This document shows positions 1 through 10,556 of a DNA stretch of 32,582 nt, in pieces; within the stretch, counting starts at the first letter, position 1; every line of letters starts with the position of its first letter. The translations under genes were made by a program, and so were the position numbers. Location of the stretch: assembly GCA_025350865.1 (NCBI GenBank), contig JANXWZ010000040.1, forward strand, positions 1 to 32,582, read 5' to 3'. Under the pieces are notes generated by a model. That model had not been told where the DNA came from and did not search any database. It saw only the letters and a list, made by a program, of their open reading frames with translations. This DNA comes from Rhodanobacteraceae bacterium. GTDB lineage: Bacteria > Acidobacteriota > Terriglobia > Terriglobales > Acidobacteriaceae.

Positions 1-635
1 CCGCCGGAAACTTCGCGGACGAGATTGTTCCGGTTGAAGTCGCCTCCAACGTTCCCGGCCCCAAATCCAAAGTGGTTGCGACGACCAAAACCTTTAGTCA
101 GGACGAAGGCCCGCGCGCTGACACGTCGCTTGAAGCGCTCGCCAAATTGAAGCCGGTCTTCCACGCCAAGGGATCGGTGACGGCAGGAAACTCGTCTCAG
201 ACATCGGATGGAGCCGCTGCCGCAGTCGTCATGTCTGCCTCGCGAGCCGCCGCGCTCGGGATTACGCCGATGGCGCGGTTCGTAGCCTTCGCCTACGCCG
301 GCTGCGACCCGGAGGAGATGGGCATCGGCCCGGTCTATGCGATTCCCAAGGCGTTGAAGCTGGCCGGGCTCTCGCTGGATGACATAGATGTGTTCGAGCT
401 GAACGAGGCGTTTGCGTCGCAGTCGCTGGCGGTGTTGAAGGTGCTGGGGATCGATCCGGCGAAGGTGAATCCGAGCGGAGGCGCGATTGCGCTTGGGCAT
501 CCGCTTGGCTGCACTGGTGCCAAGCTGACTGCGACGATTCTGCGCGAGATGTCGCGGCGTAAGGCGAGGTATGGGATGGTGACGATGTGTGTGGGTGGCG
601 GGATGGGAGCGGCGGGAATCTTTGAGGCGATGTAG
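1..635 (+). CDS. Thiolase (acetyl-CoA acyltransferase), C-terminal part
   Basis: This is the 3' end of a thiolase, which cleaves 3-ketoacyl-CoA with CoA in beta-oxidation or runs the reverse condensation. The frame is open from the first base (first full codon at base 3) and gives about 210 residues, roughly half of the usual 390, so the N-terminal half with the acyl-accepting cysteine lies outside the window. Visible family motifs, in order, are GNSSQTSDGAAA, the NEAFA motif, GHPLGCTGA with the catalytic histidine, and CVGGGMGAAGIFE with the second catalytic cysteine just before the stop. The downstream acyl-CoA dehydrogenase supports a fatty-acid oxidation role. Which chain length it prefers cannot be read here; FadA/FadI-like is likely. 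An internal GTG at 72 is not a real start because homology continues upstream of it. Confidence 0.93.
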   Translation, partial: AGNFADEIVPVEVASNVPGPKSKVVATTKTFSQDEGPRADTSLEALAKLKPVFHAKGSVTAGNSSQTSDGAAAAVVMSASRAAALGITPMARFVAFAYAGCDPEEMGIGPVYAIPKALKLAGLSLDDIDVFELNEAFASQSLAVLKVLGIDPAKVNPSGGAIALGHPLGCTGAKLTATILREMSRRKARYGMVTMCVGGGMGAAGIFEAM

Positions 636-689
636 AACGACGACCGCAAAAAAATGATCTCGATAATCCTTTACCGCCCAATCCGAAAA

Positions 690-1106
690 ATGCTGGTTCC
701 TACGATGGTTAGGACGCAGGTTGGTGTGTATTTAGAGCGCGGCCCTGTTGAAATTGCCGAGTCGGGTGATGCCACGGGATGCTTAGCTGTGCTTATGAAG
801 GCTCGCAACCGTGGCGTAGGAACCGTTTCCCACCCGACCGCATTTGCTCCAGCAGCGAAGACACCTAGCGTGGTCGCGGCTGGAGCTAAATCATGGACCG
901 AATTCGTCAGAAACGCTGTCCTGTGGCATATCGACGAATCGCCAGAAGGAAGTTTACAGATTTGTCAGTGGTATTCTCCTGCCGGCAAGAACTACTTCGT
1001 GCCGAACCTGGAAACTACAGTGTCTTTCGCACCCGAAATTAAAATAGAAATGGTTTTCACCAAGGCAATCGAACTGATGCAAACGGCTGAACGAGAGATT
1101 TCTTGA
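690..1106 (+). CDS. Hypothetical protein
   Basis: A frame of 138 residues from ATG 690 (150 residues if ATG 654 is used) lies between the thiolase and the acyl-CoA dehydrogenase, on the same strand. I do not recognise the family. It has no signal peptide or membrane segment; the second half contains aromatic stretches such as KSWTEFVRNAVLWHI and QICQWYSPAGKNYF, which look like a folded soluble domain. The start is uncertain because neither ATG has a clear ribosome binding site; the residues before M13 look like non-coding translation, so 690 is preferred. Base composition is more AT-rich than both neighbours, which suggests either recent insertion between two beta-oxidation genes or a relaxed orphan gene. 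No function is proposed. Confidence 0.45.
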   Translation: MLVPTMVRTQVGVYLERGPVEIAESGDATGCLAVLMKARNRGVGTVSHPTAFAPAAKTPSVVAAGAKSWTEFVRNAVLWHIDESPEGSLQICQWYSPAGKNYFVPNLETTVSFAPEIKIEMVFTKAIELMQTAEREIS

Positions 1107-1140
1107 AAAGTTAAACGCAAAATAAGATCGAGGTACTTCC

Positions 1141-2949
<1,809 letters not shown>

Positions 2950-2973
2950 GCGGCTGAAACGACGAAAATCGCC

Positions 2974-2990
2974 TGCACAAAAAATGTGCA
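2974..2990. other. Short intergenic hairpin
   Basis: Perfect inverted repeat TGCACA-(A5)-TGTGCA, 24 bases after the acyl-CoA dehydrogenase stop. It lacks a T-run on either strand, so a classical intrinsic terminator is not shown; it may stabilise the 3' end of the mRNA. Confidence 0.3.
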
Positions 2991-3071
2991 CCAAGCGGGA
3001 GTCCCCCTGACCCGAAAGTAGGGCTCAAGGGTATTGCCAATCGCGATTCCGGGTGCGACCATCCCCATAGT

Positions 3072-6000
3072 ATGAGTGTCGCCGTCGCCTCGATCCGCCG
3101 CAGGCTTTCCGTTCGTTTGTCCGCATTTGTGGCTGTGGCCGCGCTGACTTTTTCGGTTGTGGGCGCAGCCGAAGCACAACATTCGACGGCGCGTACGGTC
3201 GTTTCGACAGGTCTTCCGGGCGTGAGAGTCTCTGCGGTCGACACGGGACGCGCGCCTTCTTCGCAGCGCATATCGATCACGCTGACGCTGGCCGAGACCG
3301 CAGCCCAGACGGCCGCGCTGGATGGGTTTCTGCGCGACGTGAACGACCCTGTATCTCCCAGCTATCACCATTGGTTGACCCCACAACAATTTGCCGCGAC
3401 CTATGGCGCTTCGGCGGACCAGATTGGCGCCGCGAGTTCTTGGTTGGCGGCGCAGGGCTTGTCCGTCGATAGCATTTCCGCAGGCGGCACACGCATCGCA
3501 GCCTCGGGGTTCGAAGCGCAGATTGAAGAGGCGTTTGCGATGCCGATTCACCTCTACCAGGTGAATGGGCAGCTCTATTCTGGCAACGCGGCTGAGCCGT
3601 CCCTACCCTCCGAAGCCTCGTCGCTGTTTGCGGGGATTGATGGTCTAGACAACTTCCTGACCGAGCTTGGCACACTTGCGACGGGCAATGCTGTACACGC
3701 ACGGACATCGATTAACGCGGTGAACGCTGAGTTATCGCTACCCACACTTGCCGCGTGGGTGGACGCGAATGCCACGCCTGTCCTTAGTATCGATGCCACC
3801 GCTGCAATCGGAAGTTTTTCGCCATCGCAGGTTGCCGGGCTGAGTGCCTTATTCCGCCAGGCTGCGGCGCAGGGAATTACTGCGATTGTGTACAGGGATT
3901 TCGCAACGGATTTGCCGTATGGATTCAGCGAGGTTACGACCGTCGCGGTTCCCGGAGGTCAGGTGGACAGCTCGACACGGCTGGCGGTCAGGCCACTTTG
4001 GCAGGTTGCCAAGGGGCTTCCGGCGGACGGTCTTCGGCACGCGCCGGATATCACCGCAAGCAGCCTGACTGACTTTTCCGCTACCGTCGGGTCATTGGCG
4101 CGACATACGGCGACTGGTCGCCTGGGCAACATCAATCCGACGCTGTACTCACTGGCTCCAATCGCGGGTCTTTATACCCAGCCGGACAACGCCGACCCTG
4201 GGAGTTGGGAACCGGCATCCGGTTTGGGGTTGGTCGATACGGCACAGCTGGCCAAGGCATTTCCGCGCGGCAGTGGACCCACCGGGGTGCAGATTTCGAG
4301 CTCGTCCTATAGCCCTGCCCATGGTCAATCCTTCGTCCTCACCGTGACTGCATCCTCCACCACGGGTGGGGCGGCACCCACTGGCACCGTCACATTCACG
4401 GCTTCACAAGTGGGATTCAACAGCACGACGGCGACACTAAACGCCTCCGGGATCGCCCAATCGGCGCCCTATGTTCTTCCGGGTGGCACTTACCTGATCA
4501 CGGCAGCGTACTCCGGCGATGCGACTTACGCGCCGTCCAACAGCACGGTAAACGTGACGGTCCAGCCGGAGGCGGCAGCATTCTCGATCGCCGCACCCGC
4601 GACCATTACGCTGGGCGCGACGATCTCGGCCACAGTGACTCTGTCGTCGCCTTCCGGGGTTGGAACTCCGTCGGCCAGTGTTACCGTGACGCCTTCGGGA
4701 ATCCTCAGCGGGACGACGGTTACGCAGACCGTCTCCGGCACGGGCGGCACCGCGCAGGCAGTCTATACCTTCACTACCAACAAGGCCGGGAGCGTGTCGC
4801 TCCAGGCAAGCTGCACCAGTAGCGACCCCAGCTTTACCTGTTTCACGCCGCAAACAGCGACTACCACAGTTCCGCAGGCCACTCCGACGGTTGCGCTGAC
4901 GATGACGCCGACCAATCCCGCAGCCGGGAATCCTGTGACGCTATCTGCGACCGTAACCGGGGTCGCCGGGATCGGCACGACCGGCAGTGTTCAGTTCTTC
5001 GATGGCGCAATCTCGCTTGGGTTTGGCAGCGCCCCGTCTGCGACTTTCAGCGGCAATCTCGCTCCGGGTGCCACTCACGTTATTACTGCGGTCTACCAGG
5101 GCGACGCGAACTATCTGAAAGCGACTTCCAACGCGATCAACACTTCCGTCACCACCTCGCCAACCACGACCAAGGTGAACGCGTCCGCCACAACTCTTAC
5201 CTTTGGGCAGAGCGTCTCGCTGAACATCAGTGTGTCGACGACCACCGTTGTCAACGGAACGCAGCCGAGCGGCACGCTGACCTTTGCCGGTGCCGGATCG
5301 ACGACGACGGCGGCTGTCTCGGGCGGCAGCGCGAATGTAACCCTGAGCAATCTTGGAGTCGGAACCTGGACGATCGGCACCAGCTATTCGGGCGATACCA
5401 ACTACTCTCCAAGCACGGGCAATACGGTCACGATTACAGTGACCCAGGCGACGGCGAGCTTGAGCACAAACCTCTCGTCGACCGCCTTCACGACCGGCAG
5501 CACGTCAACCCTTACGGTGACGGTCACGCTTCCCGGAACAGCGGTCGTTCCCACCGGCAGCACGTTTATCGCGACGATTGTCGGGCTTAGCGGCGCGACG
5601 TACACCGGCACGTTTGCCGTGAATGTTGGGGGCAACACCGGCACCGGAGCGGTGACGATTCCAGCGCCGCCTGCCGGCACCTATACGCTGCAGGTGGTTT
5701 GCGGGACGAATGCGAACTTCACCTGCACACCCAACACCTTGTCCATCAGCAGCACTGCTGTCGGCGCGACCGGTACGACCCCGTCCACGACCACGCTTGC
5801 CATCAGTCCCATCACTCCGGCTCTGGGCCAGCAGATCACACTGACTGCAACGGTGTCTGCTGTAGCCAGTGCAGTTGCCGTCAATCCGATCGCCGGCATC
5901 GTCAATTTCTACGATGGCACAACGCTCCTCGCTTCGGGAGCCATCGCGACGGTGGGTGCGAACGGGGTGGCGACCGCGACGTATACCTTCACGGGCACAA

Positions 6001-6920
6001 CCACTGCCCACTCACTGACTGCAGTCTATGCCGGCAACACGATCTACGCGTCCAGTACATCCACCGCGCTGGCGATCACTCTTTCGGCGGCTGCGGCGAC
6101 CGTGGTGCTGACGTCGAACGTAACGACGGTGACTGCCGGAAGCAATGTTGTCCTGACCGCGACTGTCTCTGGTTCCACGACGACCGGGGCCGGCGCAACG
6201 GGTTCCGTGTCTTTCTACATCTCAGGAGCGGTGCCTACGCTGATCGGCACTGCAACTCTTGGGACGAGTGGCAGCGGAGTCAGCGTTGCGGTGTATTCAA
6301 CGTCGATCCTGCCGTCGGGCTCTTTGACGATTTATGCGACTTACAACGGGGACACGAATTTCAGTTCTGCAATTTCGAACACCATTACGCTGGGTCTGTC
6401 CGACTATGTTCTGGCCTTCATCCCGACATCGCTCACCGTTCAACGCGGGCAGACGGGCACTGCGACCGGTGTTGTGACGCCGATCAACGCGTTCCCCGGA
6501 TCGATTGTGCTGAGCTGCACAGCGCCTGCGGATACGGCGATCACCTGCGGTTTCAACCCGTCCTATGTGGTCGGTGGCGGCGCTACTACTCTCAGTGTCA
6601 CGACGACGCTAGCCAAGGGATCCGTTGTCAACGGTTCGGAGCATGCGTCCCTTGGTGTCGCGGGCGGTGTCACGCTGGCGGCGTTGCTCTGCTGGTGCCT
6701 TCCGGGGCGCGTTCGCAGGCGGATTCCCGGGCTTCTTCTGGTTTTGCTTGCGTTGGGTCTTACCTTCAACACCGGTTGTTCGGCCAACAACTTCAACGTG
6801 ATCGCCCCGAACAATACGGGGACTCCGCTGGGAACGACGCTGCTTACCATCACCACCATCGGCACCAATGGATCGAGTACGATCCGTCACAACTACGTCT
6901 ACCAGGTCACGATTCAGTAG
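3072..6920 (+). CDS. Secreted Ig-repeat protein with kumamolisin prodomain and degenerate S53 (sedolisin) domain
   Basis: This 1282-residue exported protein starts with an N-terminal signal peptide (about 1-36, cleavage near AEAQ). Residues 60-195 resemble the activation prodomain of kumamolisin-type S53 proteases (LRDVNDPVSPSYHHWLTPQQF is typical). Residues 210-400 keep scattered S53 landmarks: FRQAAAQGITAIVYRDFAT, RPLWQ, RHAPDITAS, LGNINPTLYSLA, GSWEPASGLGLVDTAQL. The domain is about half the normal length, and the Glu/Asp helix and the GTSxxxP serine motif are missing, so it should not be a protease. From about 405 to 1110 come Ig-like repeats, several ending in a Y-x-G-D-x-x-Y/F type strand (YSGDATYAP, YQGDANYLK, YSGDTNYSP, YNGDTNFSS). 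Residues 1193-1236 form two hydrophobic segments around RVRRR. A surface or adhesion role is an inference. No clear ribosome binding site precedes the ATG. Confidence 0.85.
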   Translation: MSVAVASIRRRLSVRLSAFVAVAALTFSVVGAAEAQHSTARTVVSTGLPGVRVSAVDTGRAPSSQRISITLTLAETAAQTAALDGFLRDVNDPVSPSYHHWLTPQQFAATYGASADQIGAASSWLAAQGLSVDSISAGGTRIAASGFEAQIEEAFAMPIHLYQVNGQLYSGNAAEPSLPSEASSLFAGIDGLDNFLTELGTLATGNAVHARTSINAVNAELSLPTLAAWVDANATPVLSIDATAAIGSFSPSQVAGLSALFRQAAAQGITAIVYRDFATDLPYGFSEVTTVAVPGGQVDSSTRLAVRPLWQVAKGLPADGLRHAPDITASSLTDFSATVGSLARHTATGRLGNINPTLYSLAPIAGLYTQPDNADPGSWEPASGLGLVDTAQLAKAFPRGSGPTGVQISSSSYSPAHGQSFVLTVTASSTTGGAAPTGTVTFTASQVGFNSTTATLNASGIAQSAPYVLPGGTYLITAAYSGDATYAPSNSTVNVTVQPEAAAFSIAAPATITLGATISATVTLSSPSGVGTPSASVTVTPSGILSGTTVTQTVSGTGGTAQAVYTFTTNKAGSVSLQASCTSSDPSFTCFTPQTATTTVPQATPTVALTMTPTNPAAGNPVTLSATVTGVAGIGTTGSVQFFDGAISLGFGSAPSATFSGNLAPGATHVITAVYQGDANYLKATSNAINTSVTTSPTTTKVNASATTLTFGQSVSLNISVSTTTVVNGTQPSGTLTFAGAGSTTTAAVSGGSANVTLSNLGVGTWTIGTSYSGDTNYSPSTGNTVTITVTQATASLSTNLSSTAFTTGSTSTLTVTVTLPGTAVVPTGSTFIATIVGLSGATYTGTFAVNVGGNTGTGAVTIPAPPAGTYTLQVVCGTNANFTCTPNTLSISSTAVGATGTTPSTTTLAISPITPALGQQITLTATVSAVASAVAVNPIAGIVNFYDGTTLLASGAIATVGANGVATATYTFTGTTTAHSLTAVYAGNTIYASSTSTALAITLSAAAATVVLTSNVTTVTAGSNVVLTATVSGSTTTGAGATGSVSFYISGAVPTLIGTATLGTSGSGVSVAVYSTSILPSGSLTIYATYNGDTNFSSAISNTITLGLSDYVLAFIPTSLTVQRGQTGTATGVVTPINAFPGSIVLSCTAPADTAITCGFNPSYVVGGGATTLSVTTTLAKGSVVNGSEHASLGVAGGVTLAALLCWCLPGRVRRRIPGLLLVLLALGLTFNTGCSANNFNVIAPNNTGTPLGTTLLTITTIGTNGSSTIRHNYVYQVTIQ

Positions 6921-6943
6921 CTTTCGCTGCTCTGCACGTTCGA

Positions 6944-9115
6944 TCAAGCCTTATCGGCTGCGAGTTCCATGAAGAATTCCTGCGCGCTGAAAGGCTTCTC
7001 GGTTTGCTCAACGCGAATGTAGTCTCCGTTGGCTAGCAGTGTGCGTGCCTTCACGTTGTCCTTTAGGTAGGCCTGCAGAATCTCGTCGCGGAGCCGCGTC
7101 GCCAGCGTCTTATCTGTGACCGGAAACACGACCTCACACCGCTCGTACAGGTTTCGAGTCATCCAATCCGCACTGCCGCAGAACGTCTCCGGGTTACCGC
7201 CATTCTCGAAGTCGAAGATGCGGCTGTGTTCGAGGAACTGCCCGACAATCGAGCGGACGTGAATCTTTTCGCTCAGCCCTTTGACCCCGGGACGCAAAGC
7301 GCACATGCCGCGAACGATCAGTTCGATGTGCACACCCGCCTGTGACGCGGCGTACAGCGCCTCAATGGTCTTTTCTTCGAGCAGGCCGTTCATCTTGGCG
7401 ACGATGCGTGCGGGCTTGCCGGCGCGGGCATGTTCGGCCTCACGATCGATCAGGCGCAGCAGCGCGGGAGCCAGTGTCAGCGGCGCGACGAGTAGCGGCT
7501 CGTAGGCGTCGGCATCGGCCTCGGACTCCGCCGTGAGATAGTTGAAGACGCGCTGGACGGCGATGGTGATTTCAGGGTTCGTCGTCATCAGGCTGATGTC
7601 GGTGTAGAAGCGCGAGGTGATGGGATTGTAGTTGCCGGTGCCGAGATGGGCGTAGCGCCGAACCACGCCGTCGGGGTCGCGGCGCACCAGCAGGGACAGT
7701 TTGCAGTGGGTCTTCAGTCCGAAGATGCCATGGAAGACCCCCACGCCCGCATCCTCCAACTCGCGTGCCCAGCGGATGTTCGAGTCTTCGTCAAACCGCG
7801 CCATCAACTCGACGACCACCGTCACATCCTTGTTCTGGGCGGCTTCGATCAGGGAACGGAAGATCGTAGAATCCTTGCTGGTCCGGTAGAGCGTCTGCTT
7901 CATCGAAATCACGCAGGGGTCGTGTGCGCCGAGTTGAACGAACTGTTCCACGGTCCCATAGCTGTCGAAGGGGTGATGCAGCATCAGGTCCTTGCGCCGA
8001 AGCTCTGCGAAGAGATCCTCGACCTTGGCCGTGAGCTTGTGCTCCTTCGCGATGAATGGCGGATACTTGAGCGCGGGAGTCTTTGCCTCGGAGTAAAGAT
8101 TCATCAGGCGCGAAAGGTTGACGGGGCCCTCCGTCCTAAACACCTGCCATTCATCGAGTTCGAAGTTGGTCCGCAGCCTGTCGACAATCTCGTCCGATGC
8201 CGAGCTTTCAATCTCAAGGCGCACAGCATCGCCCTTGCGTCGATTGTGCAACTCTTCACGGACGCTCTCGAGTACGCTGCGCGATTCTTCCTCCTCCATG
8301 TAGAGGTTGCTGTTGCGGGTGACGCGGAAGGCCGCCTCGTCGAGCACCTCGTACCCTCGGAACATCTTTTCCACCTGCGACTCGATCAGCTCGTGGAGGA
8401 AGATGAAGTCGCACTTTCCCGACTCCGATGGGAGCGCAATCAGGCGCGGAAGACTGCGCGGCACAGTCACCACGCCGAGGAGCTTGCCGGGCTTCAGTCC
8501 GGTGGGCCCGCGACGCTTGTGCCGCAGCAGCAGCGCAATGCAAAGGGCCTTGTTGAGGACGCGTGGAAAGGGGTGCGATGGGTCGATTGTTACGGGCGTG
8601 AGCAGGGGGTCGACCTCCGCCTCGTAGAATTTTTCGACGTAGGTCCTCGCCGCGTGGCTGAGCTCCTCCCAGCGCAAGACCCGCACACCGGCTTTGCTCA
8701 ATTCGGGCAGTAGCTGGTCGTTCCAGCACTGGTACTGAGCCTTGACGAACTCGGCCATGACTTTGCTGAGCCGGACCAGCCGCTCCTCCGGCGTGAGTCC
8801 ACCTTCGTCCGCAACCTGGCCCTGATCGGTGCCGTCCTCAATCCTCTGCAGGATTCCGGCGATCCGAATTTCGACGAACTCATCCAGATTGCTGGCCGTA
8901 ATAGCGAGAAACTTGACGCGCTCCAGCAGCGGGTTCGTCTCGTCCTGAGCCTCTTCCAGCACACGCTCGTTAAACTTGAGCCAGCTTACGTCGCGACCGA
9001 AAAATCGCTCGTCTGCCGCCGTTGCAGTCTCCGGTATCGCCTTGGTGGGGGCTTCCTTACCGGATCTGGCCCACTTCCGAGTCGTCTTATTGGCTGCATC
9101 GATCTGCTTCGTCAT
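6944..9115 (-). CDS. ppk1: Polyphosphate kinase 1
   Basis: This 723-residue enzyme reversibly transfers the gamma-phosphate of ATP to inorganic polyphosphate and acts at the inner face of the membrane. The N-terminal domain is recognised from RDVSWLKFNERVLEEA (41-56) and SNLDEFVEIRIAG. The catalytic phospholipase-D-like domains carry TLYRTSKDS (408-416), RYAHLGTGNYN with His490, the expected autophosphorylated histidine, and FLEHSRIFDFENGG with His630, the second conserved histidine. Length is normal (about 690-730). The gene converges on the Ig-repeat gene with a 23-base gap and is divergent from the SRPBCC gene. No phoB/pho or exopolyphosphatase gene is adjacent, so its regulation cannot be inferred. 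Confidence 0.97.
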   Translation of the reverse strand: MTKQIDAANKTTRKWARSGKEAPTKAIPETATAADERFFGRDVSWLKFNERVLEEAQDETNPLLERVKFLAITASNLDEFVEIRIAGILQRIEDGTDQGQVADEGGLTPEERLVRLSKVMAEFVKAQYQCWNDQLLPELSKAGVRVLRWEELSHAARTYVEKFYEAEVDPLLTPVTIDPSHPFPRVLNKALCIALLLRHKRRGPTGLKPGKLLGVVTVPRSLPRLIALPSESGKCDFIFLHELIESQVEKMFRGYEVLDEAAFRVTRNSNLYMEEEESRSVLESVREELHNRRKGDAVRLEIESSASDEIVDRLRTNFELDEWQVFRTEGPVNLSRLMNLYSEAKTPALKYPPFIAKEHKLTAKVEDLFAELRRKDLMLHHPFDSYGTVEQFVQLGAHDPCVISMKQTLYRTSKDSTIFRSLIEAAQNKDVTVVVELMARFDEDSNIRWARELEDAGVGVFHGIFGLKTHCKLSLLVRRDPDGVVRRYAHLGTGNYNPITSRFYTDISLMTTNPEITIAVQRVFNYLTAESEADADAYEPLLVAPLTLAPALLRLIDREAEHARAGKPARIVAKMNGLLEEKTIEALYAASQAGVHIELIVRGMCALRPGVKGLSEKIHVRSIVGQFLEHSRIFDFENGGNPETFCGSADWMTRNLYERCEVVFPVTDKTLATRLRDEILQAYLKDNVKARTLLANGDYIRVEQTEKPFSAQEFFMELAADKA

Positions 9116-9196
9116 AGGAGTTATCCGAGCCTAACCCAGCTTTATTACAACCATAAAAAATACCTGTTGACACGGAGTATGCTCGCGTTAGCACTC

Positions 9197-9682
9197 ATGA
9201 CGACACTATACGAACTCACGGTAATCAACGCGCCAATCGAGCGCTGTTTCGACCTGTCGCGCTCCGTCGAGGTTCACGTCCTGGGCAACGTTCACTTCGG
9301 CGAACAGGCCGTGCCTTTGGAGGGAAGCGCCTCCGGGCTGCTCGGCCTGGGTGACCGCGTGACTTGGCAGGCGAGGCATTTTGGCGTTCGGCAGCGATTG
9401 ACCAGCCAGATCACCGAGTTCGATGCGCCGCACGCGTTCCAGGACACGATGCTCCGCGGCGCATTCGCGTGGATGCAGCACGACCACTTCTTTCGTCAGC
9501 TTCCGGGCGGGCCCACCTACATGCGCGATGTGTTTCGCTACGCCGCGCCGCTGCCGCTGCCTGTGCTTGGGCGGATTGCGGAATACTTCGTTCTGGACGG
9601 CTACATGAGCAACCTGCTGCGCGAACGGAACGCGATCATCAAGCAGGTTGCGGAATCCGATGACTGGCAGCGGTACGTATAA
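9197..9682 (+). CDS. SRPBCC (START/Bet v1-like) ligand-binding protein
   Basis: About 161 residues with the pattern of the SRPBCC subgroup that often accompanies TIGR01777 epimerases: TVINAPIERCFDLSRSVEVH at the N-terminus, GLGDRVTWQARHFGV, HDHFF, and a C-terminal helix YMSNLLRERNAIIKQVAE. These proteins form a hydrophobic cavity and bind a small lipid-like or aromatic ligand; substrate unknown. The ATG at 9197 is chosen because family similarity begins there; ATG 9179 and TTG 9167 in the same frame are alternatives, and none has a well-spaced ribosome binding site. It is separated by only six bases from the next gene, an alpha/beta hydrolase, so both are likely co-transcribed. A TIGR01777 epimerase lies 1.5 kb downstream on the other strand. 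Confidence 0.8.
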   Translation: MTTLYELTVINAPIERCFDLSRSVEVHVLGNVHFGEQAVPLEGSASGLLGLGDRVTWQARHFGVRQRLTSQITEFDAPHAFQDTMLRGAFAWMQHDHFFRQLPGGPTYMRDVFRYAAPLPLPVLGRIAEYFVLDGYMSNLLRERNAIIKQVAESDDWQRYV

Positions 9683-9688
9683 CAACCG

Positions 9689-10519
9689 ATGAGCGATGTC
9701 CTGACCCGCACTCCGCCGCCAGCCGATCACCGCATTCCGTATGCTCCGGGCGAGTTTCGCTTCGGCGATCTGCGGCTGCCGAAACTGGTTGCCGGACAAC
9801 GTGCTCCGGTGCTGGTATTTCTGCAAGGTGGCTGGTGGAAAGCCGAGTATGGCCTGGAATACGGGTGCCACCTATGTGCGGCGATGAAGGCCGACGGCTT
9901 CGAAAGCTGGTCGCTGGAGTATCGGCGAGTGGGCAATGCCGGAGGAGGCTGGCCTGGTACGTTTGAAGATGTAGCGGCCGGCTACGACTTCTTGACGACG
10001 CTCGCGAAGTCGTACCCGTTGGACCTCTCGCGGGTGGTTGTCGCGGGTCACTCGGCCGGAGGGCACCTGGCTTACTGGCTGGCGGGGCGTCACCATTTGC
10101 CGGAGACGGGTCCGCTGAGCAAGTGGCGTGTGGCCCCGTCGATGCGCGGTGTGGTTGCTCTGGCGGGGGCGGTGGATTTGCGGCTGACCATCGATCTTGC
10201 AGGCTGGTTTACGTTTGCGCATGACAAGCAGATGGTGCTCGACCTGATGGGCGCAACGCCCGCCGACGCGCCGGATCGCTACCGGGCGGCTAACCCCGGT
10301 GAGCTCCTGCCGTTGAACATTCCGCAAATCCTGGTGCAGGGGAGCGATGACGATCAAATCCCGTCGCAGTTGCCCGTACGTTGGGTCGACCGCGCACATC
10401 GCATGGGTGAGACGGCGTCGCTGACCATGATCCCGGGGGCGGATCACTTCGATATCGTAGACCCGGAGAGCAAGGCGTGGCCGCCGGTGCGCGAGGCGAT
10501 TATGAAGGCGGCACGATAA
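9689..10519 (+). CDS. Alpha/beta hydrolase, kynurenine-formamidase/esterase-like
   Basis: The 276-residue protein has an alpha/beta-hydrolase fold. The nucleophile elbow is GHSAGGH with Ser122; the acid is probably in GSDDDQIPS (Asp220-222) and the base is His253 in GADHFDI. EYRRVGNAGGGWPGTFEDV (77-95) is typical of the BD-FAE/kynurenine formamidase group. The usual oxyanion motif HGGxW reads QGGWW (46-50), a His-to-Gln change. There is no signal peptide, so it is cytoplasmic. No kynurenine pathway gene is nearby, so the substrate is open: an ester or amide hydrolase is all that can be said. It begins six bases after the SRPBCC stop, which indicates an operon. Confidence 0.82.
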   Translation: MSDVLTRTPPPADHRIPYAPGEFRFGDLRLPKLVAGQRAPVLVFLQGGWWKAEYGLEYGCHLCAAMKADGFESWSLEYRRVGNAGGGWPGTFEDVAAGYDFLTTLAKSYPLDLSRVVVAGHSAGGHLAYWLAGRHHLPETGPLSKWRVAPSMRGVVALAGAVDLRLTIDLAGWFTFAHDKQMVLDLMGATPADAPDRYRAANPGELLPLNIPQILVQGSDDDQIPSQLPVRWVDRAHRMGETASLTMIPGADHFDIVDPESKAWPPVREAIMKAAR

Positions 10520-10556
10520 GCGGAGATGGCTGCGACCGTTGTAGCATCGAAGCATC

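Noticed and set aside
5699..7036. A 445-codon frame across the Ig-repeat region
   Set aside because: It is the +1 shadow of the repetitive Thr/Ser/Gly-rich gene, with low-complexity His/Asp/Arg content and no domain; the main frame has signal peptide and domains.
9167..9195. TTGACA at 9167 as a -35 with AGCACT 17 bases later, promoter for the SRPBCC gene
   Set aside because: The -10 match is poor and the predicted start of transcription would fall inside the coding sequence after ATG 9197.
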